From assembly GCA_047495785.1 (NCBI GenBank), contig JBLDXI010000042.1:806001-870000 (forward strand): a stretch of DNA of 64,000 bases, written 5' to 3'. Positions 12,772-23,410 of this stretch are shown piece by piece. Both the position numbers and the translations under genes were made by a program. Position 1 is the stretch's first letter. Each line of letters opens with the position of its first letter. This DNA is from Lepidodermella squamata. Lineage: Eukaryota; Gastrotricha. The notes under the pieces were generated by a model. That model was not told the DNA's origin. It saw only the letters and a list, made by a program, of their open reading frames with translations, and ran no database searches.

Positions 12772-12931
12772 TATAAGTTGCGCGGTAATTATTTTATTTT
12801 GATTTTCCGATATTTTTTGGCTCGAATAATGATTTTATTGGGGTGCAGCTTGAACTTTGGATTCTCTTGTTGCGTTGTTCGAGCCAAAAAATATCGGAAA
12901 ATCAAAATAAAATAATTACCGCGCAACTTAT
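12772..12931. repeat. Foldback hairpin that replaces the 3' end of copy B
   Basis: Inverted arms of about 54 bp lie at 12772-12826 and 12878-12931, with shared sequence such as GCGCGGTAATTATTTTATTT. They enclose a 51-bp loop. The right arm abuts the last exon of copy B after the codons for SIAC. The arm sequence is related to the inner arms of the foldback at 7251-8026. Confidence 0.85.
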
Positions 12932-12943
12932 AATTATAATTAC

Positions 12944-15900
12944 AGGCAATACTTCCCATCAGCGGCTCGACCGGATCGGCCCACGATCTTCAAAGACAGA
13001 AATAAATATGCAAATAGTTGAAAGCGAGCTTCAACAAACCTCGCCAAGCTGATGGATCCATTGTTTGGAATAGAATTGGTTGAGAGTGTACCGTACAAAA
13101 GGCTTCTATTCCTGTCGCAAGAAATAGAGAAGCCACTATTGGTTGAGGTCGCTAAGTAAACAACGGCCACAAAGCGCCATTGATGATTAAAGAAACACGT
13201 CGTCGCAGTGGAAACGTTTCCAAGCTCAACGCGAACTGTGTTGTTGCTTAGAACCACAATTTTTAGCCCGGGCATCGCCCCGTATGGAGCGAATTCAAGA
13301 AGCGTCCTTACCGGTTCAGTTGACAGCGTTGCGAAAAAGGTAATGCTGAAACCAGCGGTCATCTTCTTGATCTTATCAGCTGATACACTCCTTGCATCGC
13401 CCGACCCGGAATAGAGAGCGGTGTTTAAAATGCTGAAAGGTCCAGAAACAGATGGAAGGGTCGTGACTGGGGCTGAGAAATTAGCCTTTGGCTCGACACG
13501 GTCGTTCAAATCGGATACCAACGGCCAAATTGCTGTGTTCGAAGGTATCACTGTTGCCAAAGATTCAGGTGTCCACGTTTTGCCGGCATGAACCTCCAAG
13601 CACTGCTTACGAACCATCCACAGGTGTTGTACGAGAAGGGCGTGTTTGTAGATTGAAAAACAAGAAACACGGCTAGAGGTGGTAACGTCACTTTTGCCAG
13701 CGAACAGTTTATTGCTTGTAACGGGGGGTGTTGTGACATTGACCGTATTAACAACGCTGTCGCAGACTGCTGTCAACTGGCCTAATGTTTTGTCGTATGA
13801 AACCGCGATGTAGACCCACAATGAAGAACGGCTTGCCATTGGTATGCAAGATAATGAAATTGGAGCAGCGGTTGCATCTGTAAAAGCACATTTTCATTTT
13901 CTGAAAATCCCCCAAAAAACCACAGGGCCCTTTGGCCATGAAATTGGGGCCCGAAAATACCCCCTAGCTCGAGGATCCTACTTCGCGCACTGGGATGAAG
14001 TAAGATGATCCTCGAATTTCAGCCCCCAATATATCAGACTAAAAGGTCCACCTGTACCCCCGTACCCACCGGTACATCGCACACTGCTCAACTGCCAACT
14101 CACCCGTATATATGTCCATTCTGTTCATGCCATCGCTAGTCACGGGGCTGTAGAGAATTCGGAAAAGCGGACCTGCGTCGTAGAAACCCATCACAGGAAC
14201 AACGGATCTGACTGTTGTCGCCAAATACCAGTAAATAGATAGCGTAAATGATGACTGGCTGCTGAGATCAAGTTTGGCATTCTCCAGCTGGAAGTATCTG
14301 CTTGAAGATGTCACCAAGATGTAATTCGAAGGGGCCCGTAGAATAGCCAATAACAGATCCAACATATGTTCCGTTCATTCCATTCCATTCCATTCCATTC
14401 CATTCCATTCCATTCCATTCCATTCCATTCCTGATATCACTCATGTTGTAGGCCTGCGTGATCGGGAAGAAAGCCAAGGCGGGAGGTAATGCAAACGGAT
14501 TTTCTGTATTAAATCATCATAATTATTATGAGACTATGAGACTTAGGACAAACTTACGCTGTTCGCAGATCTCCAGCGTGTTGTATGTTGTAATATTATA
14601 TGGTAACTAATGTTAGAAAGCGAAAATTATTATAGGAGAGATGGGCAACGAGTATTTGTTGATGACTTACCCAATTTTCGGGACAAATGTCGGTCACGGA
14701 TACACATTTTGAAGCCATAAACTGCTTACTGGTACATAGCTTGAACTAGAGACAAACGAATAAAAGTTTTATTGGCAAGTGTTCGACGGGAATTATCATA
14801 GAGAATAGAAATGTCAAAAGCTATTGAAGCTTCAAATTATACAAATTGGATTTTTAATAGACCATCCTTTCTAATTTATGCAGCGGATAAATCTAAACAG
14901 TTTCGATCAACTCGTGAAATTTACCTTGTATAATGGGAGATTACTGAGGCATTGGGCATAATTAGTGCCGAAATCGCCAACGCTGTTGAAAGTTGAAACC
15001 TGAAAAAGAGAAATCGAAGCGATTGGTTACACTCATCTCAATTTCCTATACCAGACTCATCGGCGATCGGCAAACCCCTTGACAAAGTAACGCTGACGCA
15101 GATCTGCAAAGTGCCGCTGGCTGTAAAGGGAAGACGGACCCATATTTCCCAAGGCTAAAATTTTCTAACGTGAACAACTAACCCCGGTGGTGCAATGTTT
15201 TTTGTCGATGTAGTTTCCAGCGCTGAAAGCCTGGATAAAAGAAGTTATTAAAAATCATAATTTCTAATTGAAAAATATAAATAATTCAGCTGTATCTCGA
15301 GATTTTTTAATTAATTTAAAAATCCAACCCATATATTTGATACTTCTAGGTTTGAAGACATCTTCACCTGAGACTGCGTTGAATCATTGCATCCTGGATT
15401 AGCCAGCAGGCACCCAGCAAATGACCCATCCATTTTTGAGAAGCACCGAACGTGCGGCGAATCAGGAATTTTTGCAGCTATAATGCAATTAAACACGTTA
15501 GTACGAAGCGAAAAAATTGAGTCAGCAACCTCTAATCCGCGATAAGCAGTCAGACAAAGTGATTATGAGATTTACTTCACGCTGAAATACATTAAAGGCG
15601 CTGAAATTGAGATAGACTGGAGAGTACCAATCTCACCCAGCCAGTTGGACATTGGCCGTCAATCGGGACACAGGTTTGATCGGAGCCATTACCACACTGG
15701 ATTGCTGGGTTGTCCTGCGCAGAAAAGTACACAGCTTTCACTAGAAAATTTCTCATATCAAACCATATAAGGCCGAATAGCGCCGAGGCAGGCATCATAA
15801 CGCGGCCTGAATGCCAAACCCGTAAAATCTAAATGCTGTTTGGAATCAAACTAATTTTCGGATAATTATTGAAATAAAAAAATTACCGGAATTTCCTCCT

Positions 15901-16251
15901 TCGAGCAAGAAACGAGTTTGGGGAGGCATCTCAAAGTGAACAGCTGCAGGTTGTAGCAGCTGTGGGCTGACTGAATTACAGCCCGTGTGAAAATTATAAC
16001 AAAAATCCTCGTATCAACTTACGCCTTGTTTACAACTCGTAAAGTCAGGAAGCGCTGGGCCCAGCTATTCCCATTAAAATAAATGAAGCAAGCTGTATTG
16101 AATAGGCCAAACTCACCTGAAATTCTTCGAATAGGTCACAGTCAGATTTGCAGTCGACGAATGCATCGTTCCATCGTGAAAAGCATCGCTTGTAACAGTC
16201 AACACTGCTAAAAGCGAGCGTGACTAGCAAAAGAATTTGCAAAAAATTCAT
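12944..16251 (-). pseudogene. Shortened, decayed two-module family member (copy B)
   Basis: The start ATG at 16251 begins a good signal peptide (MNFLQILLLVTLAFSSVDC) followed by YKRCFSRWNDAF. Module 1 and the first four exons of module 2 are present. The next recognisable exon (14671-14745, FKLCTSKQFMASKC) is homologous to exon 22 of copies A and D, so the exons equivalent to 11-21 are missing. The splice phases still fit, giving a two-module protein. In the LamG-1 exon a (CATTC)11 tract encodes repeated GMEWN units, and a frameshift follows near 14330 after STGPF. The final exon is cut after SIAC by a foldback, so roughly the last 30 residues of LamG-2 are lost. It may still be transcribed but is unlikely to make a full protein. 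Confidence 0.75.
14376..14430 (+). repeat. (CATTC)11 pentamer microsatellite inside a LamG exon
   Basis: Eleven uninterrupted CATTC units lie in the LamG-1 exon of copy B. Read on the minus strand they encode repeated GMEWN units, at a place where copy A has only NGING. The expansion itself keeps the frame across the tract. Confidence 0.9.
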
Positions 16252-16330
16252 AGTAATTTCCGTGGTTGAAAATTGTTTGAATGAACAGTTGCGATAAGTT
16301 TGCCTGAAATCACGTAATTTTTCAAACGTG

Positions 16331-16355
16331 GCGTTTCTTGGTCGCGTGCTGTGAA
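16331..16355 (-). promoter_or_regulatory. Shared upstream box of copy B
   Basis: The plus-strand sequence contains GTTTCTTGGTCGCGTGCTGT followed by GAA, 80-104 bp upstream of the start. It is almost identical to the box of copy D at the same distance, and related to those of A, C and H. Confidence 0.55.
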
Positions 16356-17666
16356 AAAGCGATGTTCTAATTTCTAACGACACTGAGCCGATCGTTTTTA
16401 AAGTAGCTTGGTTAGCTTGGTTAGGTTATAAAATGAGACTAATAGAGTAATAGACTGACTAATTGCTGGAGAAAAAGCGTATTCTCGATACACAGAAGAT
16501 ATTAATGATCCTGTTCTGCAGAAGTTGGAATATGGAGAGCTTGCAACAGGGATCTGCCAGGGATGGAAAATTTAGTTTCGTATCGCTAGTGATTTCTGAT
16601 TTCAACCAGCAAATGAGCGGAGGGAGGAAAATTTGAAAATGGTCCACTAAAACACGCTCTGAAATTGACCTTTTAAACCTTTTAAACCTTTTAAAATTGA
16701 CGAATCAGCGAGCTAAATTTTTCATTTACTTGTGCGCCCTTGCCGAGCTGGGTAGGATAATACTTGGAGGCTTGGTTACCCTGGAACGAAATAAAAACCT
16801 GTACTTTGCTCTTTTCTAATGTGGAAATTAAGCTGCACCTTATCGATCTAGCGAAACAAGTTTGTTTGGGCCTCATTTAGTGCGCGAAGGGGGTAACTAC
16901 ACCAGAAAAAAAATTCTCTGATTTATCTATTAAAAATCAAAAGCATAAATTTAGTTTCGGTAGCTGAATTCATGCTTTCGGTAGATAAATTTCCGAATTT
17001 CGAATTGAGGTGATTATGGGCAAACGTTGAAAAATCGGGGAATTAGGATACCCCCAAGGCCCTAATTAAGGGGGATTTCACAGGGTGATTTTTCTGGTGA
17101 AGGAACCTAGAGCTAACTAATCTCTAACCAGGGGCCTCGGAGCCACAGTGTTTTGTTGTCTTTAATGCTAAAATTAGTCTTTGATGAGCAATTTCCCGCA
17201 ATTTCGGATCAATAATCATAAAGCATCTTTGAAGAACACAAAAATAAGGCTAGTTATTATTTTGCTATGTGTCAAAGTTCAAAGGCTAGAGGCTAGAGAA
17301 GTTAAAATTAAAACTAGAATTCACAGACGGAACGAAACTAGAACATTAGCTGAAATGTCTATTTGCTTTGAGTTCAAGCCAATTTAACCTGGATCAATAG
17401 ATCATAATAGATCACCATTAACAATCGATATTCATGTTAACAATTCTAAGATAATAAAACAGTTCACACTCGTTTTCCAGACAAAAAAAACGCTCGGTTA
17501 AAAATAGTTGGACTTTGACAGCGCGGACCTACTCCATCACCATGTGAAAGTAGAATGGCTACTAGAATATGTAGTCTCTTCGAACCAACTTGACCTGGAA
17601 GGGCTTAAAATAGATCAAAAAAAGAAAAACTGACATTAGTCACAACAATCCGCAGACATTGAATGA
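16356..17666. other. Spacer between divergent copies B and C
   Basis: No gene is recognised. Three direct copies of CCTTTTAAA lie at about 16670-16695. A possible small element at about 16889-17099 has ends ACCAGAAAAA / TTTTTCTGGT but no clear target duplication. Copies B (-) and C (+) are transcribed away from each other from this spacer. Confidence 0.5.
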
Positions 17667-17698
17667 GTTCGCACGCGTTTTTAGACGCATGAACGCCG
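17667..17698 (+). promoter_or_regulatory. Shared upstream box of copy C
   Basis: The segment contains GTTCGCACGCGTTTTTAGAC and ends near ACGCCG, 78-109 bp upstream of the start. In reverse complement it aligns with the CGCGTG...GAA core of the boxes upstream of copies A, B, D and H. Confidence 0.4.
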
Positions 17699-17775
17699 CA
17701 TCCGGAACCCTACCAACCACCCAGTCAAAATCGTTTATACATTCATTATTTAATTTTTTGGGCATTAATATTAGA

Positions 17776-20700
17776 ATGAAATTATTCGAAGCTGTTTTGC
17801 TTGTCATGATCGCTTTTAGCAGCGTCGATGGCTATAAAAGATGCATATCGCGATGGAACGACGATTTCGTCGACTGCAAAGAAGACTGCTATCTATTCGA
17901 AGAAGTCCAGGTATAAGTACCTGCCCTATTTTAATCTGGCTCTTATAAATTTTTTAACAAATAGCTGGGGCCAAAACGTCCTGATTACGTCAGTTGTAAA
18001 CAAGGCGTGAGTTTATAAAAACTATCTGATTCGAAGTTATACTTGGATTCTCTTACAGTCAGCCCACAGCTGCTACAACCCTAAGCTATTCACTCTGAGA
18101 TGCTTACCTCAATTGCTGCCGTGCTCAAAAGACGAGATTCCAGTAAATTATTTGATTCAATTAATTTCCGAAATTATTTCCCATTTATTTTGTGAACAGC
18201 ACATGAATTTCAGTGGCGTGACTTTCAAATCTCGTTATGATGCCTGCATTGACAAAATTGGGCCATATATGGTATTTATTGCTTTCTTTTATTGATTTTT
18301 CTAAGTCTTTGTATTGGAAATTATCTAGGAAAATCCGGCAAAACTGTGCGCTCTTAATTCAAACCTAACCTGCGTTCCGTTCGAAAGCAGATGTCCAAGT
18401 GGCTGGGTGAGAATTTTTCGCGAAAAGTTTCTGAATTGTTTTATTTTCTGATTTCAGCGTGAATCGCATCCGACCTTCAGCTTGAATGAGTGCCTACGGC
18501 TTATAAACGGTTTGTTCGGTTTGACTTCAAGGATCAAAGTATAATTTCCCCCATTTCAGCTGTTCGAAATTCAGATTATTCGCCTCATGTTCGGTGCTTT
18601 TCGAAGATGGACCGCTCTTTCGCTGGCTGCCTGCTCTCGACTCCAGGCTGTAATGTTGCCACACAGTCACAGGTTTATTCATCAATCAAGAAATATCTTC
18701 AAATTTCTTTGTTATTTAATTGAATCTAGGCTTTTAGCGGTGGAAATTTCATCGACAAGAAGCATTGCTCAGTTGGGGTTCGTCTCGAATTATCAAATTT
18801 ACCCTTGGTAATTTTGTTATTCTATCTTCCAGCCTGCTGCCCTATGCAAATCAAGGTCGAATTTACTTTTCCGAGCAATTTGCAGGTCACCAATGAGTCT
18901 GGTAAACTATGAAATGCTTTCCATTCACTTGTTCACTTTCCAACCTTTATTTTGCTTGTAAAGGTTGCAACTTTCAATAACGCCAAAGACTTTGGTGCAA
19001 ATTATGCGGCATGCCAGAGCTATTTATCGATTTACATGGTAATATTAGAAAAATTCGTTAATTGAATTGTATTTGAATGTCACTACTTTCAGAAACCGCA
19101 TACCTTTTGCCTGAATTCGCAAAATTACGCCCTCGTCAAATGCATTCCAACAGATGGCAGCGAAAACTGCTCGGCTAATAGTACAAATCAATTTTCAAGC
19201 GGCGTAACATTTCCCAATCTCGGCGAATGCGAATCAGGTTTGTAATAGAACAAATGATTTTCCAAACGAAGACCTAATGCTTTCATCCCAGCTCCGCAGT
19301 CTTTCTTCCCAAATCGACGCTGCTTTGGTTCAGGACGATCGACATTCTCTGGATGCAAACCCGCACAGCTTGCATGCGATGGCACAGACGTGAGATTGCT
19401 CCGAATGTTATTCCCATTCACGTTTCAATCTATAGACACCCGATGCGACCATCTTCTCGACGAAATCAGCTTGTGAAACTGGGGTAGGTCCTTTAATTTT
19501 TTGATTTATTTGGGGATTTTATGAAAATTTGTTGACAGGCAATCAGTATGTGTTACGATGCTACGACCGGCGGCAGCTGCCTCGATTCTTGTACAAACGG
19601 GACTGGCAAATACGATGTAATTTGAGTTTAGGATTTGAAATATTCCGGAAACCTGCGAATCATGATGGCTGCAAAGCTTGAATTTTCAAAATTAAATTAA
19701 ATTGCGATTTATTTTGAGTTTGAATTTTTTAAGGATATTTTCGAATTGTCCTTCCAACAATTTAGCTTGGAAGCATCGGATCAAGCTCAACACTATTTGC
19801 AACGAATTTCGCAACATGTGCCACTTCGATTCAGGTGAGAATTATGATAGATCTTGGACGCACTGTTTTACCATTATTTCAAATTGTTTTCCAGGGGAAA
19901 CACAAGCAATGTGTTATAACAAATTCAAATATCCTAGTTGTGTGTATTCCAACGATTTCGACATGCCCAAACTCCACCGTGAGGCATTTTCTATTGGGTT
20001 TGAATCAATTTTCAATTTTTTCAAATTTTTTTAGACGCCTGCTGCCGATTCCGCAATTTACGACTCGTTCGCTATTTGCAACAGTTTGTTTTCAAAATTC
20101 TTGTTTGTTCAATTTATTATTATATAAAAAATAGTTGTGGATGTTTACGTTCACTGTTACGATAGCGATAAGTTGTACAAAGGCTGCTATCTTGGACCTA
20201 CTTGCCCGAATCAGCTCATAAACGTGAGTCATGTCACTATACACGACGATTTGCTATTTTCCCTCAATTTCACTGCAGATTGGGACTATGACCTACACAT
20301 CCCAAAGCGCCTGTAATTCTGCGGTAATTTTACACATTTACCTTACTGGCAATTTTATTTTTTCCTGTAATTTCAGACAGCCTATCAATGTGGATCTTTG
20401 CTATGTCAGGATTCGCAAACTTGCCAACAAGGACAGCAGCAAGTATGTCTATGATGAAATATAATTCTATGGGTTTGTTACAGCTGTTCACTTTACAGAG
20501 TGGTCTATTTGCGAATGGGAACTATTCCAGCAATTTGGATGCCTGCATCGCAGCGCTTCCTGTGAGTTTATTAATCCAAATGCCGGAATCCTGCGTTCCG
20601 CGACCTTACTCCCCAAATTTATGTTTCTCCAACAGTACAGCCTGTGCACAAATGACCTTTTGAATGTCAGGAAGATGTGTTTCCGTTGCGAAAAATTGTC

Positions 20701-22158
20701 CAACGTCTTGGGTGAGACTTATAATAAATTAGAAATAAACGTAAATTGTCAATAATATCTTCAATTTTTATTTCAGGTGAGAACCGGACCGTCTCTAAGC
20801 ACATCAGAGCTTTGCGAACAGCGTAAGCTCATGTTTTTCAATGTCGGAGCAATAATCAATTTTAAATTCTATAGAGACTGCTTTCGGATAGAGATGCCGC
20901 GGTTAAAAAAATAACCGCAAAACCGCGGTTAACCGACGGTTCGGTTCGGTTCGGTTCATCGGACGCTGTAACCACGGTTTTAACCGAAATAACCGCCCTA
21001 TAGAGCGGATATAGACCCTCAGTTGCAAAACTTCGGAAAATTAAGCATATTATTACATGTTATTACCTTTTCCATTCTTTTACGCTGGTTCGCAAGTGTT
21101 TTTCACATGTCAATTAGCCGATAGGAAAATCAATCAATTAGCCGATCACCGATCACCGATCACCGATAATCGATAATCGATCACCGGTACGTGATAATGG
21201 ATGTTGCCAATGTATTCAGGGGCAAATTTTACCCTAGACCCCAAATTTTGAGGTCGTAATTCATGATAATATAAAATATATCGCAAAATCAATTTCGCTT
21301 CCGGTTTATGATCAACCTTTTAATTTGGCGGTTTTAATCCTCTGAAGTTTTCAAGATTTAATAAATCGGGTAAACCGCCTTCTTTGTGCCTGAAACCCCC
21401 CTTAGAAACCTTTCACGTTTAGGTAACTTTTCACGCCGGATCAGAATCCGTTGACAGAATTTCGATTGCCATCATACCTCCGGAGATAATTGCCTTTTTT
21501 AAATTATTTTATTGCTTTATTGCACCCATTTAATTGTTTTCCCCGGATGAGTTTTATAGTCGGGTAATACATGAAACTATGCAGTTTTTTATGTAGAATC
21601 ACGTGGTGTAGCTCAAATTCTAACTAGAGCTATGGTTAAGGGGCTATTGCTATGCAAAAACGTTCAATTTTAACATTCAATGGAATGAATGCAATGCCAG
21701 GGATTAACCGTGTTTAACCCGGTTAAAACCGCGGTTAACCCGGTTCGGTTACCGATTTTCGATTAACCGAACCGTAACCGAACCGGCGGCTTGAAACTTT
21801 AACCGCGGCATCTCTACTTTCGGACTGCCGCTTGAAGTGATTTATCTCCCGCTCACGCAGACATTCGGCCTCAGTGATATCAGTGCCAACGAGATCCACG
21901 TAACATTGTTTGGAGGTTCTCCGAATTACGCCACGGGCCCGTTCGGCTACCCAAGCTCCGTCAGCTCTCTCAGCGCGACATATTCTTACCTGGACATGGA
22001 TAGCAGCAAGCTGCTAGTCGGCTCGTCATCTTTCACGGTGTCTGTTTACGCCAGCTTATCGGGCAGCAGCTACGCATATACAGTGATCCAGTTCTACATT
22101 GATTACCCGCTTTTCGTCATAACTTACGACCCGGCTATAAACAAAATTCGATATTCAG
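17776..22158 (+). pseudogene. Four-module cysteine-rich LamG gene disrupted by a hAT element (copy C)
   Basis: This is the only family member on the plus strand. Exons read cleanly: 17776-17910 (signal peptide, then YKRCISRWNDDF), 17965-18006, 18059-18142, 18200-18271, 18329-18406, 18458-18509, 18560-18672, 18730-18777, 18833-18901, 18964-19038, 19093-19237, 19292-19389, 19436-19483, 19539-19616, 19766-19834, 19895-19978, 20035-20083, 20135-20223, 20279-20323, 20377-20442, 20499-20561, 20636-20711, 20777-20822, then the LamG-1 exon (20875-22158). Introns are 46-74 nt except one of 149. Two defects are visible. Exon 22 is 76 nt, against 75 in A and B, which shifts the frame. A 928-bp hAT element splits the LamG-1 exon. 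No LamG-2 exon or family-type last exon is recognisable downstream. I infer a recently killed gene. Confidence 0.85.
20889..21816. mobile_element. Non-autonomous hAT element in a coding exon
   Basis: The termini are perfect 19-bp inverted repeats TAGAGATGCCGCGGTTAAA. They are flanked by the 8-bp target duplication CTTTCGGA at 20881-20888 and 21817-21824. The TAGAG start and 8-bp duplication are hAT hallmarks. Subterminal regions are full of GGTT/AACC runs. No transposase is encoded. Without the element and one duplication copy, the LamG-1 exon of copy C is in frame. Confidence 0.95.
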
Positions 22159-23410
22159 GTTAGCTCTTTGCTAAATGACACATCTATTGCGTTTCATTCC
22201 TTGACTTTCATGAAATCTTTGGTACAGAAAGTTAGAGTTGTCCCAGGGTCCAACATTTCAGACTCACCCCAGAGGGACGCAACTCTGATTCGCTAGGTCA
22301 TCTCGTCCTTAAGCGTCAACAAGCTATTATCGGCTGGAGAGAAATCCAATTCGTCATCTCACTAGAAAGCCTTCGCACGATGCGCACTATAGGGCCAGTG
22401 CGCCTGAGAGCTGCCCGCAGATGAATGGCGGTATTGAGTATTGAGAGCGGAAATCTCAGAAAAGCAAGGAAAACTGCGCCAAAAATGCATTTTTTCAAAC
22501 CGGCTGACATTCAGTCTCTCGGAGAAATTGAACCACTGGATCGATCTTTGATTTTTTGGTATCATTGGATAGCCAAAGTTCTGCTCTACAATACTGGTTA
22601 CTCGTCAGCCTCCGAAAATACCCCTAGTTCCAAGATCCTACTTCGCGCAAACAACCATGCCAACCACTGATCTAGATCTGATTGAGGGTTTTTGAATAAT
22701 TGTAATTTCGCATATTCACAGGAATCTTTTGGAACCGAAGTTATCAAGCTCGAAGCCTATGTTTTCATCCCGATTTGGCGTGGTGAGATTTTTCACTCTT
22801 TCAAATTTCCCGAATATTATGCGCTATTTTTTGCAAACAGGCTTCACAGCCTCTCCAAATGTGAGGCCCGTCGCCAGACCCTTGAAATCACTATTGGTTT
22901 CTATGAAGAATCCGCTGAAACAAATCAGACGTGTAGCCGCACATCAGGAAGGGTGGATGGTTGTCTTTTCTCGTAACAAGGCCAAAACCAGACCACGGCG
23001 GATGGGCGCTACCAATCCCGAAAAAGTAACAAGTAACAAGTGGTCAATCAGCTTTACGAGCTTCCGCGCGCCCTGTTTGTCCCGTGTTGATTTATCCAAG
23101 ACGTGAGAACGCGCTTGTTTACACGTAACAATGGCCATTGTGAGTTTCGCACAATTGCAATCTTGCATTGGGATGAATCGGATATCCTCGCCTTTCCTTC
23201 CGAAAACATCAGCATCAGCGCTCATAACCGAGCATCTAAAACCGCACATTGATATACTTTGAACCTTTATTTAATCATGTCTGAGCCTTGATCTTTTTCA
23301 GTTGAGAATATAACCGCCTAAAAATATCACTAGAGAATTGTCTCTCTCGAAATGTTGAACATAAATATCGTCGAAAATTCAAAGAGCCCGAAGACTTCGA
23401 CTGTTAAGAA
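22159..23410. other. Spacer between convergent copies C and D
   Basis: No LamG-2 exon of copy C is found here. An open stretch on the plus strand at about 22723-23105 is not recognisably related to the family and I do not call it. CCTAGTTCCAAGATCCTACTTCGCGCA near 22613-22650 matches an end-like motif seen again near 13985 and 44780. A minus-strand AATAAA (23266-23271), about 140 nt past the stop of copy D, is a likely polyadenylation signal for D. Confidence 0.5.

Noticed and set aside
16889-17099. Possible small transposon with ACCAGAAAAA ends
   Set aside because: Ends are short and A-rich and no target duplication could be defined.
22692-23106. Open frames on the plus strand after copy C that might be its missing LamG-2 exons
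   Set aside because: No LamG landmarks (WVF.A.SY, WPLVSD) appear, and the apparent short intron and phrase GWMVVFSRNK are not enough to establish homology.
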